Part shown: positions 30,811 to 42,570 of the stretch, one piece after another | Layout of the letters: each line of letters begins with the position of its first letter | Numbering within the stretch: the first letter of the stretch is position 1 | NCBI RefSeq assembly: GCF_023898315.1 | Contig: NC_064614.1 | Coordinates: forward strand, 504,510,109 to 504,574,108 | Length of the DNA: 64,000 bases | Reading direction: 5' to 3' | Source: Schistocerca nitens | Lineage: Eukaryota; Arthropoda; Insecta; Orthoptera; Acrididae | The notes under the pieces: generated by a model | The model's input: the letters and a program-made list of their open reading frames with translations, nothing else | Database searches by the model: none | Told to the model about the DNA's origin: nothing | Translations under genes and position numbers: made by a program

Positions 30811-31013
30811 TTCAAAATGGTTCAAATGGCTCTGAGCACTACGGGTCTTAACTACTGAGGTCATCAGTCCGCTAGAACTTAAAACTACTTAAACCTAACT
30901 AACCTAAGAATATCACACACATCCATGACCGAGGCAGGATTCGAACCTGCGACCGTAGCGGTCGCGCAGTTCCAGACAGTAGCACCTAGAACCACTCGGA
31001 CACTCCGGTCGGC
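30811..31013 (-). mobile_element. tRNA-derived SINE, type A
   Basis: Minus-strand copy from the 3' block (ATGGTTCAAATGGCTCTGAG on the plus strand) to the tRNA head (cactccggtcggc). The flanks caatttttgg and aaaatttgga are a weak target duplication. It is inserted near the left end of the Tc1 element. Confidence 0.92.
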
Positions 31014-31105
31014 TAAAATTTGGAATACATTTGTCTAGATAGCATAAATCACTAACATTACAAAATCATAGGTTAATGTACGCGCGAGATAAGCCATTGC
31101 AAATG

Positions 31106-31297
31106 CTGGCCGCGGTGGCCGAGAGGTTCTAGGAGCTTCAATCCGGAACCGCGCGAATGTTACGGTCGTAGGTTCGAATCCTGCCTCGGGCATGGATGTG
31201 TGTTATGTCCTTAGGTTAGTTAGGTTTAAGTAGTTCTAAATTCTAGGGGACTGATGACCTCAGCTTTTAAGTCCCATAGTACTCAGAGCGATTTGAA
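31106..31297 (+). mobile_element. tRNA-derived SINE, type A
   Basis: Plus-strand copy with head CTGGCCGCGGTGGCCGAGAG and B box GGTTCGAATCC, ending CTCAGAGCGATTTGAA. An exact 12-bp duplication ccattgcaaatg lies at 31094-31105 and 31298-31309. It sits only about 90 bases from the previous SINE, in the opposite orientation. Confidence 0.94.
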
Positions 31298-32527
31298 CCA
31301 TTGCAAATGTGAAACGCAGGTACATTAATAACCGGTGAAACCTCCAGACTGTTGAATGCAAGCATGCAAAACAAACGTGCATGACTTCTGTTGTAGAGCT
31401 ACCGGAAGTTGGTTTGTGGGATTGAGTTCTAGGCCTGTTGCACTTGGTCGGTCAATACAGGGACGGCTAATAATGTTTGTGGGTGGCGCTGGAATTGACA
31501 TCCGATGATATCCCATATGTGCTCGACTGGACACAGGTCTGGTGATCGAACAGCCAAGGCAAAATGCCGACACTCGGTAGAGCATGTTCGGTCAAAACAA
31601 GGGTATATGAGCGAGCGTTATCGAGAATGATGTCCTAGAATGACGTTCATGAATGGCTGCACAACAGGTCGAATCACCAGATTGACGAGCAATTTTGTAG
31701 TCAGGGTGCGTGGGATAACCACGAATGTGGTCCTACTGTCATATGAACAGGTGTAGGTGCAGTGTGTCTAGCAAGCAGACAGATTGGTTTCGGGCCCTCA
31801 CCTGTCTCCTTCTAACCAATGCACGGCCATCACTGGCACCGAGTTAAAACCAGCTTTCGTCACAAAACACAACAGACCTCGACCCCTCCCTCCAGTGAGC
31901 TCTCGCTTGACACCACTGGAGTTGTAAATGGCGGTGGTTTGTGGTCGGTAGAAAGCGCGCTATAGGGCGTCTAGCTCTGATTTGCCCTTGAAGTAACCGA
32001 TTTGTAACAATTCATTGTGTCACTGTGGTGCAAACTGCTGTTCAGATTGCTGCTGCGGATGCAGTACGATGCCCAAGACCCTTACGCCGAACACAACGGT
32101 CTTCCCTCTCGGTAGTGCCACGTGATCGTCCGAAACCCGTTCTTCTTGTGACCACCGCTGCCAGCAGTCACGCAGAGTGGCTTCATTCCTGCCTAGTCCT
32201 CCTGCAATATCGCAGAAGGAACGTCCAGATTCTTGTAACCTTTTCATAAGACCTCGTTCAAACTCAGTCAGGCGTTGACAATGGCACTTCTGTCGCCTTA
32301 AAGCATTCTTGAGTAACAGCAACTCACCATGTCCAATATTAAAGATAACTAACGCTCACGACCGTTACAGCCTGTATATAAAGCAAACCTGATTTGCATT
32401 CTCTTATTGGCGGTACTAGCGCCACTCTTATGCGACTGGTGCGAAATTTGGATAGACATCGTCTTTGAGATTTAGAAAAACGTCTACCTCCTCCTTTTTG
32501 GTGTTGCGATTTTTTTTTCGTTCAGTG

Positions 32528-33689
32528 TATTTACTCACTCTAGATATCTTTAGAATGACCTGTGGTAGCTACCTAACCCTGTAGTAGTTGGGCATAGCCT
32601 TTCATAGTCTCTCATTCTTAACCGACAAATCTGTCAATTACTCAGACATCTGATGAGGTTTATTTTCCTTTCTATTTCCGTCCTCAGATTTATACTTCCG
32701 GTGCTCGTCTTGATGAAACGTCGGGCTCCATCCTGTTTGTATAAGACTCACAAGTTTCCGTAGAGAAAAGAAGATCCAAGTTCTTTGTGGTAGCGACTGT
32801 GCCACACGAACAGACAACTGCTACAGCTATACGGTCAGTAGGATTAACTTCTATCCACCGCTGTGACAGAGATGCTTCGACAGCAGGGCAGCACGTTCGC
32901 TCCACCGGAGATTACTCCATCAGAATTCCGGTGCCGGGTAGCATTTCATCGCCGTTATTTCATCGACGAGGTAACTGACAGGAAAACGACCCCACCGATA
33001 TACTGAGCACCGATAACGACCTAAATTCCAAATTATTCCGTAGAGGCAAGTGAAGCCACGATTTTTAAGATGTTATTTTTCTGTCTGTTGCGAACCCTAT
33101 ACTGCAATAATTAACTGTGTTCCCATAGCGAGTTACATCTCTCATTGTGTTTTCATTTTTTATTCTCACTTATTACATCTGCGAAAATATACTACTACGT
33201 TCATGGTAAACGGTCACATAGTTTATCATACCTCTGTAATATGTACGTTGAGCGAGGATGTCCAGCTGTTCAAACACTTCAGTGGTTGTCTTTCCCAAAT
33301 CTCAAACTTCGGGCGTGCTTTCATACAAGTGCAGAATAATAGTGTATAAGATATACTTCCGTCTTACTTCTTCCGATTCCGTACAACCACATCGAATGCA
33401 AATCACTGTAAAGGCTACAGTTTTTGCATTAGATTAACTTCTTCACAAAGATTTAGATAAAGTAATAGTGGACCATCATATAGATGCTGACAGAATTCAT
33501 GGCCTCGCTCTTCTGATTAGATGCCTGTAACAGCGTAAGAATGGAAAAGTACAAATATGTCTGTGGAAGCCATATTACTGAACAATAAGTATTTTCACAG
33601 AATACGTCGTATACCAAGATAATATGACGAGGGTAGCCTTTATTGCATTAAATATATGATTTTAAACCTACCTCTGATCGTATTTGTCA
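32528..33689. other. Unassigned stretch
   Basis: No coding motif or repeat recognised. 32690-32990 is slightly GC-richer with frames of 60-71 codons on both strands, none of which I recognise. Confidence 0.35.
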
Positions 33690-33997
33690 GTTGGTACTGC
33701 TCTAGAAAACCTTACACGTATGAGACAGAATAGTGCTAACGTTCTAAGGATCGGAATGTGGAATTTGAGAAATCTATTCTTTATATGGAAATTAAAAATC
33801 CTGAAGAGAGAGACAGATATAGCAACGTTAGTACTGACTGCTTGGCTGAAAGAGAATACTTACTTGAAGCGACGTTATGGCAGCAGAAATACCATCAACG
33901 ATCGGGATAACAGGTATCTGAATTGTAATAAAATGGGCAGAAAATTACAAATTTATTTATTACAATTTTCGTCAATGTTTCTTTGGTGTATTGAACA
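33690..33997 (+). pseudogene. LINE endonuclease fragment, plus strand
   Basis: The frame reads NVLRIGMWNLRNLFFIWKLK then ILKRETDIATLVLTAWLKEN, a decayed version of the start of RTE endonuclease (compare LRIGAWNVRSLNRAGRLENL at 27490). Orientation is opposite to the LINE that follows, so it is a separate insertion or an inverted piece. Confidence 0.65.
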
Positions 33998-34242
33998 GTA
34001 GGGGGGAAAAGACCGTATCCCTGTTTTATATTCTTCTATTCTTTTTAATTCGAGCTCTTCGTTCTTGGTCCTCAGATACTTCTTGGCTGTTATACATATT
34101 GTATATTACTCGTCTTCATGTGTAGCTCGCTCATATTTTTCTCGGAGTCTCGAACATCTTGCACCATTTTACACAGTTGAACGCTATTACTAGGTCGACA
34201 AAATGTATGAGCCTGTCTTTATTTTCTTTAGTTTTGTTTCTA

Positions 34243-35433
34243 CCGGGTCATTATAATTAAACTTTGCCTATTTAATACGTTGTAACACGGAAGCTAATTA
34301 CCGTACTGGGACCAAACTTGGTAGCATTAATGTCAAGGATATGAAGAAGAGAAATAATGCAACATCAATTCAATTCAAACACGTTTAATCTGTTGCTGCG
34401 GTACATCATACCATTACATACTTGTACCATTACTGCTACAAAAGAGGCTCAATATGGCGCCCATCAGTGTACAGAAGAGCCTGAAAGCACAGGATTTCAT
34501 TCTGCACAGCAGAACGAGGTTTGTTCGTAGGTATGCTGGCTACCTCTCTTTATATGCTGAGCACACCGAACGTCTTTGGTCCATGAGCGCCAACCTGTTC
34601 AAAAAAGAATGGGCCAATGATGAATGTAGCCGTGAAACCACACCCTACGGCGACACGTTCACCATACAGAGGAACTTCATGCACAGTGACTGGAGGTGAA
34701 AATCCCCTCACTCGGCAATTCTGTGTGATCACCTCACCCGTCAGAGAAAAATGAGGCCTGTCCATAAGATGGGCCAGGTCCAGCCCTCGTCAACTTCAAT
34801 CCTTCCGAGAAAGTAGAGAGCGAAGTCAACACGTCCTGTGGTGCAAGCTGCTGTACGATATGGATCTTGTACGGATACCATTTGAGAATGGTTCGAAGCA
34901 CCTCTGGTACAGTGGACCATGGGATTTTCGATACGGAATTGCGCTCAGTGTTGACTGCCATGGCAACAGCGACTTCATGAACCACCTGCGGTGCAACCGG
35001 CCGTCGGCCTGTTCCCGGAGCGACGCCCAGTTTTCCAGCTTATTCGAACTACTTCATCATGCTCCGCACGGCAGGTGGAGAGAGAGAACCCTTCCGTAAT
35101 CCTTTCAGCCGGCGATATTCTCCAAGTGCAGCTTCAGCATTACTGTTGTTTTGATAACAGGTATCCACCAATAATGCCGTGCTCCTTCTGTCCAAGCTCA
35201 TACTGACACATCAACAAGTGCACTGCGACTGGTCAGGTGTGTGAGACTATGAATGACGAGGACTGATCACGGCATCTGGTGGCGATATTTGGAAGTGGAC
35301 GGTGGCGCTGTGACGCATGGAAATAATGCACCCATACTCTGAACATTAATGATACTACGTTTGGTACTTGTACGGTAATTAGTTTCCGTGTTAGAACCTG
35401 TTAAATAGAGAAAGTGCAGTTGTAACCACCCGG
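34243..35433 (-). mobile_element. TA-flanked DNA transposon, HTH/DDE type
   Basis: Inverted ends: the left is ccgggtcattataattaaac. The right, reverse-complemented, is ccgggtggttacaactgcac. Similarity extends about 90 bases inward (both contain taacacggaa and taattaccgtac). TA flanks both ends (34241-34242, 35434-35435), and removing the element restores continuous LINE sequence. The minus strand carries a decayed transposase: IPWSTVPEVLRTILKWYPYK, IHIVQQLAPQD, then EVITQNCRVRGFSPP and NILWSDEAHFF-like remains. The WSTVRRVLRxxLxWYPYK block recurs at 39550, so the two elements are related. Confidence 0.85.
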
Positions 35434-37060
35434 TATTACCATGCGCAACGTCAGAACTGTCGCTCTGGTGCCTTTACCTTTCCTAAAGCCAAACATATCC
35501 TCAGTTTCCCTTTCCAATCTTCTATATATTATTCTTCTCAGCAGATTGCATGCTTGAGCTGTTAAGTTGACTTTGCAAATGTTCTCGCACATATTTGTCT
35601 TTGCTATCTTCGTAGTTGTGTGGACGATATTCGTCCATAAGTCTGATGGTATATTTCCAGTCTCTTGCATTCAACACACCAGCTTGAATAGTCATTTTGT
35701 TACCTTTTCTCCCAATGATTTTACAGATTCCGAAGTAATGTTATCTCTCCCCCTGACCCATGTGATAAGTCTTCCAAAATTCTGTTAAACTTTGACTTTA
35801 ATAATGGATTCCTATGTCTTCCATATCGTCTCACATTTCTTCTTCAAACACATCAGTGGAATCCTCCCCCTCGTAATGGCCGTCAGTGTACTCTTTCCAC
35901 CACTCTTGTTACCCATTCTCTTTCCTCTGCCCTTGACAGTGGAAGTCCCGTTGCGATCTTAATGCTGACGCCTTTGCTTCCAGTTCAACCGAAGGTTGCT
36001 TTGACCTTTTTATATGCTGAATCGGTCCTTCCCACTACAATTTCTTTCTGATTTCTTCACATTTCCCCTGTAGTCATTTCCCCTTGATTTTCTCGTACTT
36101 CCTATTTATTTCATTCTTAAGTGGCTTGTATTGCTGTATTCCTGTATTCCTGTCTTTACCTGAAGATTTTTGCACTTCCTTCTTTCAGTGATCAGTTGAA
36201 ACATTTCTTCTGTTACCCAAGATTTCTTCATAGTTCTTCCTACCTATGTTTCTCTGGTTGCCCATTTTAGAGATGTCCACACGTCTTCAACTAAACTGTT
36301 TGCAGCCTTGGAGAAGCTCAAACTCATCTCAGCTCTCCTCAGTGCTTTGCTATCCCACGTCTTTACGCATTCATTCTTCCTGACTTGTCTCTCAAGCTTC
36401 AACCTACTCTTCTTCATTACTAAATTGCGATCTGGGTCTATATCTTCTCATGGGTACTCCTTACAATCCAGCATCTGATTTCGGAATCTCTGTCTGACCA
36501 TGACGTGATCTGGAATCTTCCCGTGTCTCCAGATCTTTTGAAAGTATACCTCCTTCTCTTGTGATTCTTAACAGTGTGTTCTCTATTACCATCTGAATAT
36601 ATTGTAGAACTCAGTCTTCCACCTCTCTTTCCTACTATCAAGTATCAAGCCCACATACTCCCATGGTTCTGCTTCTGCCTCATCATATATACCTGAACTA
36701 CAGTTATTTCGCGTTAGTTCGCAGTCGATTCTGACAAGAAAAATCCTACCACGTAATTTTTCACTGTAACACACTCTCTGTCCTACCTATCTGTTCAGAA
36801 CGAGCCCTACCCTCATTTTCTGTTTGTATTACTCTATATTCGCTGACAATAAATTCTCATCTCCTTTCCATTTCACTCCAATGAGCCCCATTACATTGAG
36901 CCTTTCCATTTCTCCCTTTAGATGTTCTTGCTTCACTACTCTACCAGACTTATTACAGTCTACAGTCCGATTCGTATAATGTAACTCTTTCGTTGGTGAT
37001 TGAAACATTTTTTGTCGTGGCTACCTCCCCCAGCCGCAATCTCCACGAGAACATCCGAAT

Positions 37061-37078
37061 GGGGGGAGGGGGGGGGGG
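37061..37078. repeat. Poly-G tract
   Basis: Six G, one A, then eleven G. It lies at the junction between the endonuclease and the presumed 5' untranslated part of the LINE. Confidence 0.93.
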
Positions 37079-37370
37079 TTTAATCGGGAACCTTTTTCCA
37101 ATGTGAGGTCATCTCGACACGCTTCAGTTACATGCTACATGCCCTGAAGATGCACATTATGTGACTTTATCGCAGTGTTTTCCACTGTCTTTTGCATCCT
37201 CTTGTGGTTGATCATTGCTGATTCTTCCGCCTTCAGGAGGGAATTTGCCTAAGGGCAAGGGGTTGCCCTGAAACTGTGTCCGCTCCTCAACACCCTTTCA
37301 CAAGGCCTTCGGCAGAACGATGGTGACCCCTTATACCGAAGGTCATTAGTCCCCTTGTCTGATTATTTAT

Positions 37371-39039
37371 AATCTAAAATTAAAACTATGGCTGATATCT
37401 TACCCAGGAGTTTTGTTTACAAGTGAAAGACTCCGTCTGTAGACTGATTATTTAAAATAGACTAACAGTGTATTACATCAGTGATTGTATGTCCTTGTTC
37501 TTTTAAATTTGAGCTGTCGTCATGTGGGTGCAGGTTGCTAATATTTTGTGTGTTTGCGGAACCTCATATTGCAAAATCGAGTTTGACTTACACTTTTTTT
37601 GCCAAAATTGCTTCAGTTCACTTAGTATAGTTCAGAACAAGAATCCTCTAGGAATTTTTGTAAAAAAAATGGCAGCTAAATCATAGCTTGCTCTCCATTT
37701 TGTGAAATGTGCATTGAATCTTATGTGGCCCCTGTGCCCAATAGGCCAGAATCATAAATATGCTTCTTTCACTATCTCTGTTTCCCGTAAGTATAACTAC
37801 AGATTTTATGTTACGTCGACTAAATGTAAGTATTTTAGGATAACGTTTACCGTTAAGTGCTGAATCGTAACTGTTTTGTTTACACGAGTCCCAATGGGAC
37901 TAACTGTATTTGCTATGTCACTATTTGATTTGTGGGCGGCACATTTCCATAAACAACTTTTGCACCTTTTGTTGTGAATTCTTGGACGCCATGAATTGCT
38001 GTAGATTGTACTATTCGAGTTGTGAATTTTCAGGAAATACGAAGTATACTTGTGAATCCCTCTACAAAATAGATTAAACGCAGGATATTAATTTTATTCT
38101 TTTCTTCTTGTCCTATTGTTAAATGAATGTTCCCAAGTGATATGTTGAAATGTCAATAAAAATCATTGATTTCTATTGGATTAAGATAACCAAAACCACC
38201 TACCGCGATAATATCGAGGTTTGTAGGCCCATTCTACATCTTTGCTGAATGAGTGGTTTCCAGTGTTCTCAAAAAAAATATTTGCAACTAGAGAACTTTC
38301 TCCTGAATGTGGAATTGAACACTGGAGGTACAATGCTTATATTTCAGAGGAAGGGTACGTAAAGAAGTTAATTCATTTCATTCAGAAATATTTCTACAAT
38401 AATTTCTATCGTCTCATTGGGTGTGACATATTTATAATGATTTACTTGGTTATTATTTTTTAAAGATAAATTCTTCTGTATTTCTCTGCGTTGAAATGTA
38501 CACTGTCTTCCACCAACAGCGTCTCTGGTGATAGAAGTTAGCCCTATATCGGTTCATCAATAAAATAAATTGCTGCGGAACGCAGCTACGTAAGACATAC
38601 CTTTCCTAACTTCCATGCTCGTATATAAAGTTTACCTCTGCTTCTAGTGTGATTGTATTAACTTCAGAAAATATTTTTCTGATACGCAACTATATATCCA
38701 TTGTGGAATACGAACTTACCATAAAATTATAATATGTTAACAAATCTAGTAGTATTCTCTATGTGTAATACCAAACTGAATAGAAATTTTTTCCTATTGA
38801 AAACCAACCAACCAACATCAAATAGTAACCTAATGTCTTCGGCCAACGGGAAGCAGTATCATATCATGAGAAATCACACATTCTTCATTCTTGTTAGGCT
38901 CTTCAAATTTACTTCTTTGCACATATTTGTTATGAAGCAGAAGTCGATGTTGCTGCTCTTTGGTAGCTATTTGTACGAGTTATCTGATGCACTTTCATTG
39001 CATTGCATAACCGTTACAGTACCGAGCGGTTAAAATTAA
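37371..39039. other. AT-rich unassigned stretch
   Basis: No motif recognised. The longest frame (38734-39033, plus) encodes an unremarkable 99-residue sequence with no family resemblance. Probably intergenic or intronic. Confidence 0.4.
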
Positions 39040-40700
39040 TGTGCAGCGACTCACGGAGTTCCATTGTGGGCTGAAACTATTGTATACCAGTGAAACTTGA
39101 TAGATATGCTAATGCGTTAACGTGGAACCGATATACGCTGAAAAAAAGTAATCCCATTGTGGCCGCCGTGTGAAAATTTGGTACTGTCCACTGTTTGTAT
39201 GACGGTATGACAACCAGACTGTCGTCTGACAAGTCGTAACATGAGTGAACAGATGGCAACCGAGAAGAAACACTGTGCACTGTTAGTGAAACTGTTTCAT
39301 GTGAACGGCAGCAGTTACGTTGTGTGCATTGAGAGAGTATTGCCAATTGAAATGTCTGAGGAAAGGCCCGATGTCATTAAACATTTTAATGAAACTCAAA
39401 AACACGGGTGAGCTTGGTGTGGCACCTGGAAAGGGAAGGCGTCCTATCCCGGTGGAGGTTATTTACGAGGTTGCTGCTGTTGTAACTGACCATGTAGCAC
39501 GTGCCCCGGGTAGTTAGTGTCACGGAATTGTCCATAGTATGGTCAACAGTACGGAGAGTTTTGCGATATACTTTATACTGGTACCCGTACAAAATGGAGA
39601 CGGTGCAGCAACTGAAACCTCATATTTGCAGCAATGTTCTGAAACTATTCTTCGGCATCTGGCACGGGTCGCCGCTGGGAATGTGACCAGGCAATGTTTT
39701 ATGAAGTGATGAGGCATATTTTACACTGCAAGTTGCCGTGAATACGCATAACTGCCGAGTTTGTTAAACCGCGTGTCGTGCACGAAGAGTCGTCGCATAT
39801 GACTGTGTGTTGTTGAGTCGCAAGCTCCCTTGTTGGCGGTCCTTTATTCTTTGCAAAGATTACACTCAGAAGACACGTCGGATGTGCTGTGACGTCTGCA
39901 GGTTATCGAAACCTCCTTGTGCAGAATGTGATTCATGCTTTGAAACAGCGCAGCTGCGAGGAAACCGTCTAAGTGATGGAACCGTTTTAGCCGCCGTAGG
40001 CTGTCAGTTTAATTCTTCAATGCACCATGCGTGTAAATTACGTTACCGGCCAGTTTTAGCTTTAGGCTATTATCACATGACTGCAATAAAATACCAAAAG
40101 TACAGAAAATAGCTAAGACGTATCAGAGGATAGCACTACGCTTGCTTATTACAGTAGTTGTTTAAATTACTTATATGATACTGGTGATTTGTGTGTCACA
40201 TTTAAAAAATGTTTGTCGTGTGTTGTATGAGGACAGACACTTTACCACAGACACTCATGTCAAATGTTACAGATATAGTCGTGCACATACCAATCAGCTC
40301 ATAAGAACACCTGTCACAACACGTCATGTAGGCAGAAACCTTACTAACAAGTAGCTTACCGACCCTTGCACTTCCTTTAACAGCATACCAGGGACTTTGC
40401 CGCGCAAGAGAAGTTAACGTGTGGGAACCACAGTTTTCATGCAAGACGGGCAACACCTCACGTCGATTGCCCAGTGACAGATCTTGTTAAGGCAGCCTTC
40501 CAGGAAAGTGGGATCTCCAGTAGTTTGCCAGATGCTTGTCCTGCAAAAGAATACGTATGCATACATGTTACTCTTGGCTCCGGGATGTCTAAAAGAACGC
40601 GTTTACCAGGGACACGTTTGGTCTCTACCCGATCTGAAGGCGAGTATACAGGAACAAGAATCCACCGAAACTGCTGGTCTCCGGTGCCCATACTGGACAA
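39040..40700 (+). pseudogene. HTH/DDE transposase relic, related to 34243 element
   Basis: From 39241 the plus strand reads MSEQMATEKKHCALLVKLFH. The next frame gives CALREYCQLKCLRKGPMSLN and GKGRRPIPVEVIYEVAAVVT, then LSIVWSTVRRVLRYTLYWYP and YKMETVQQLKPH (39525-39630). After this, VAVNTHNCRV (about 39735) fits the region after the first catalytic Asp. C-terminal residues CLKERVYQGHVWSLPDLKAS appear at 40580-40650. The order matches one transposase disrupted by frameshifts and perhaps an insertion in 40100-40470. Terminal repeats were not identified, so boundaries are approximate. Confidence 0.7.
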
Positions 40701-41431
40701 ACTATATAAGCGGCGGTTAAAAATAAAATCAGCATTTTACCTTTGTAACTTACCTTTTCTGCCCACGTCTCGTTCTTAATCCATTACATATGGAAACCTT
40801 TCTATACGTCTCTCTTGCATTCAAAGCGCCAGATTTGTATCTGGTGACCAAAAGTGGTACTATCTTTTTTTCCTAGCATGAATAGGTTCCCCTTTAATGC
40901 ACTGTAATATCTACAAAGTTTCACTGACGTACGATAATTGCAGCCCGCACTGTACCTTTCTGAAAAGCTGCACTTAAATTATAACTACCTGCTACATGGA
41001 GAACTGTTCATGACGTTTGATAACTCAAGAAGTTGTTTTGTAATCCCACTACTTACATGTCTCATATTTCTTAAGCACGTCGTCACTGGTTTGTTATGGC
41101 TTTGACCTACTGCCATAGTAAGCCTTGCTTTATGTACTGCGTGAGGGATTTTTACGATATGTCGGACTTAACACCACACCAGTTACTTCGCTCCCTTTTC
41201 TGTTTGCCCCACGAAGTTTCCTGGCGATTGCTATCGAGAGATGCGCGAGTTTCCATTATTCAACGCGAACATAACTGGACATTACTTCTCATATGAATTA
41301 GAAATACATTCAAACGACTTTCTTTAACAGATAGGGAGTAGCACCTCTCATTGCTATATATAAACCACAGTTTTTACCACTATTTTCACAAATATTCCAT
41401 TCGTGAGCAATTAGAAGAAAATTCATTTACT
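40701..41431. other. Unassigned stretch
   Basis: No coding motif or repeat recognised. Confidence 0.4.
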
Positions 41432-42570
41432 GTATTGCCATATGACCGCCCAAAGCCGCGCGGCAACGAGCAGTGCGTTCATAATGAAGTTCTCGATAAC
41501 ACGTTCTCTAACATCTGGTGGGGTGCCGTTAATAACCCTTTTAATTTCATCCTTCAATTGTGTATTGTTTGTGGTTTGTTCTCGTACACTTTTGATTTCA
41601 CATATCCCCACAAAAATGTCACAAGGCGTAAGATCGCATGATCTAGCAGGTCATTCCTGGTTGCCCCACAAAGAGAGAATTTTTTGAGGAAACTTTACAT
41701 TCAGCAGAGCAATGGCTTCACGGGATGTGTGACACGTCACACCATCTTGTTAAAGCCAAAATGCGTCATTTTCATCAATAAGAAGGAAAAACGAACCAGA
41801 AAGCATGTTTCGGTGACGGTCGCCCGTTCACAATGACGGCAACTCCATCATCATTTTCAAAAAGTACGGACCGATCATAACACACAGTCGTGCGTTGTGG
41901 AAGCAACACATATCCCACAGTCTCTCATGGATTTTCGTTACCCCAAATTTTGTGTTTTGCTTACTGACGTACCCATTGAGATGGAAGTGCGTCTCATCTG
42001 AGAAAATTATTCTTTTTGTGAAGTTCTCGTTCTCTGCTTGTCGAGCGAAGACCCATTGAGCAAATTGATGTCTGTTTCCATGATCTGGAGGCTTCAGCAC
42101 TTGTATGCACATGTACGCACGCATTTTCAGATATTCTGAAAAGATTTCATGCATTGAACTTGGTGATAAATTCGTTTGGTGAGCTCGTCGACGAACTATT
42201 TTGTGGGGTGTACAGTGACAATCACGCATGACAGCAATGTTTTATAGTGTTCGAGCAGTACGCGGTCGTCCTATTTTCTTAACGCCTGAAACAGAACCCG
42301 TGGTCTCAAACTTACCGATTAACTTCCGAACCGATGATCCAGTTGGAGCAGCATCAGATCCGAGTGTCACACGCAATTCACGAACGGTTGCCGTGGGACT
42401 TTCACTGTTTCTGCAATAACTTCTTATCACTTGGGTACGTTGATCAGTTGTCATCTGCTCCATGACGAAAATAAACATCAAAGAATAATGCTCACCACAC
42501 AAAAGTTATCAGGCTATTAATGGGAAGGGTTGCAGATAACAAACATGAAAAAACCACGGCTGCCAACCGT
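41432..42570 (-). mobile_element. HTH/DDE transposon relic
   Basis: Possible inverted ends are ttgccatatgaccgccc (about 41435) and, on the other side, gccaaccgtcatatgac (about 42560). The minus-strand transposase is readable. MEQMTTDQRTQVIRSYCRNS (from about 42460) and PTGSSVRKLIGKFETTGSVS with KKIGRPRTART form the N-terminal helix-turn-helix. After a break, SSMHEIFSEYLKMRAYMCIQ and VLKPPDHGNRHQFAQWVFAR follow. Then IIFSDETHFHLNGYVSKQNT carries the first catalytic Asp. The C-terminal part with the other catalytic residues is mostly missing. This belongs to the same broad group as the two preceding elements (34243, 39040). Confidence 0.78.

Larger units (their letters stand above)
30750..32527 (-). 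mobile_element. Tc1-like transposon with two SINEs
   Basis: The left end CACTGCCGGAAAAAATCACA and right end (reverse complement) CACTGAACGAAAAAAAAATC continue into the shared core CAACACCAAAAA. TA flanks lie at 30748-30749 and 32528-32529. The minus-strand transposase N-terminus is readable at 32322-32020: RLTEFERGLMKRLQESGRSF then CDIAGGLGRNEATLRDCWQR, a helix-turn-helix. The rest is decayed. Without its two SINEs the element is about 1.37 kb, normal for Tc1. Confidence 0.9.
33998..37370 (-). mobile_element. RTE-type LINE split by a DNA transposon
   Basis: Minus-strand RT and endonuclease sequence is recognisable on the plus strand by tgttttatattcttctattc and aggtcgacaaaatgtatgag (34160-34215), then after the insertion by ctttcctaaagccaaac (about 35490), cagcagattgcatgc and, further right, by the endonuclease region (36430-37020). 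37061-37370 resembles an LINE 5' untranslated region (ttcttccgccttcaggaggg). Few frames survive: EDMFGFRKGKGTRATVLTLR (35470-35530) is the EDQFGFRRNVGTREA block of the 25261 LINE. A 1191-bp transposon (34243-35433) splits it. Old and inactive. Confidence 0.78.

Noticed and set aside
38734-39033. 99-residue plus-strand frame as a small gene
   Set aside because: AT-driven composition, no similarity to known families, no coding signature; length is within chance for this window.
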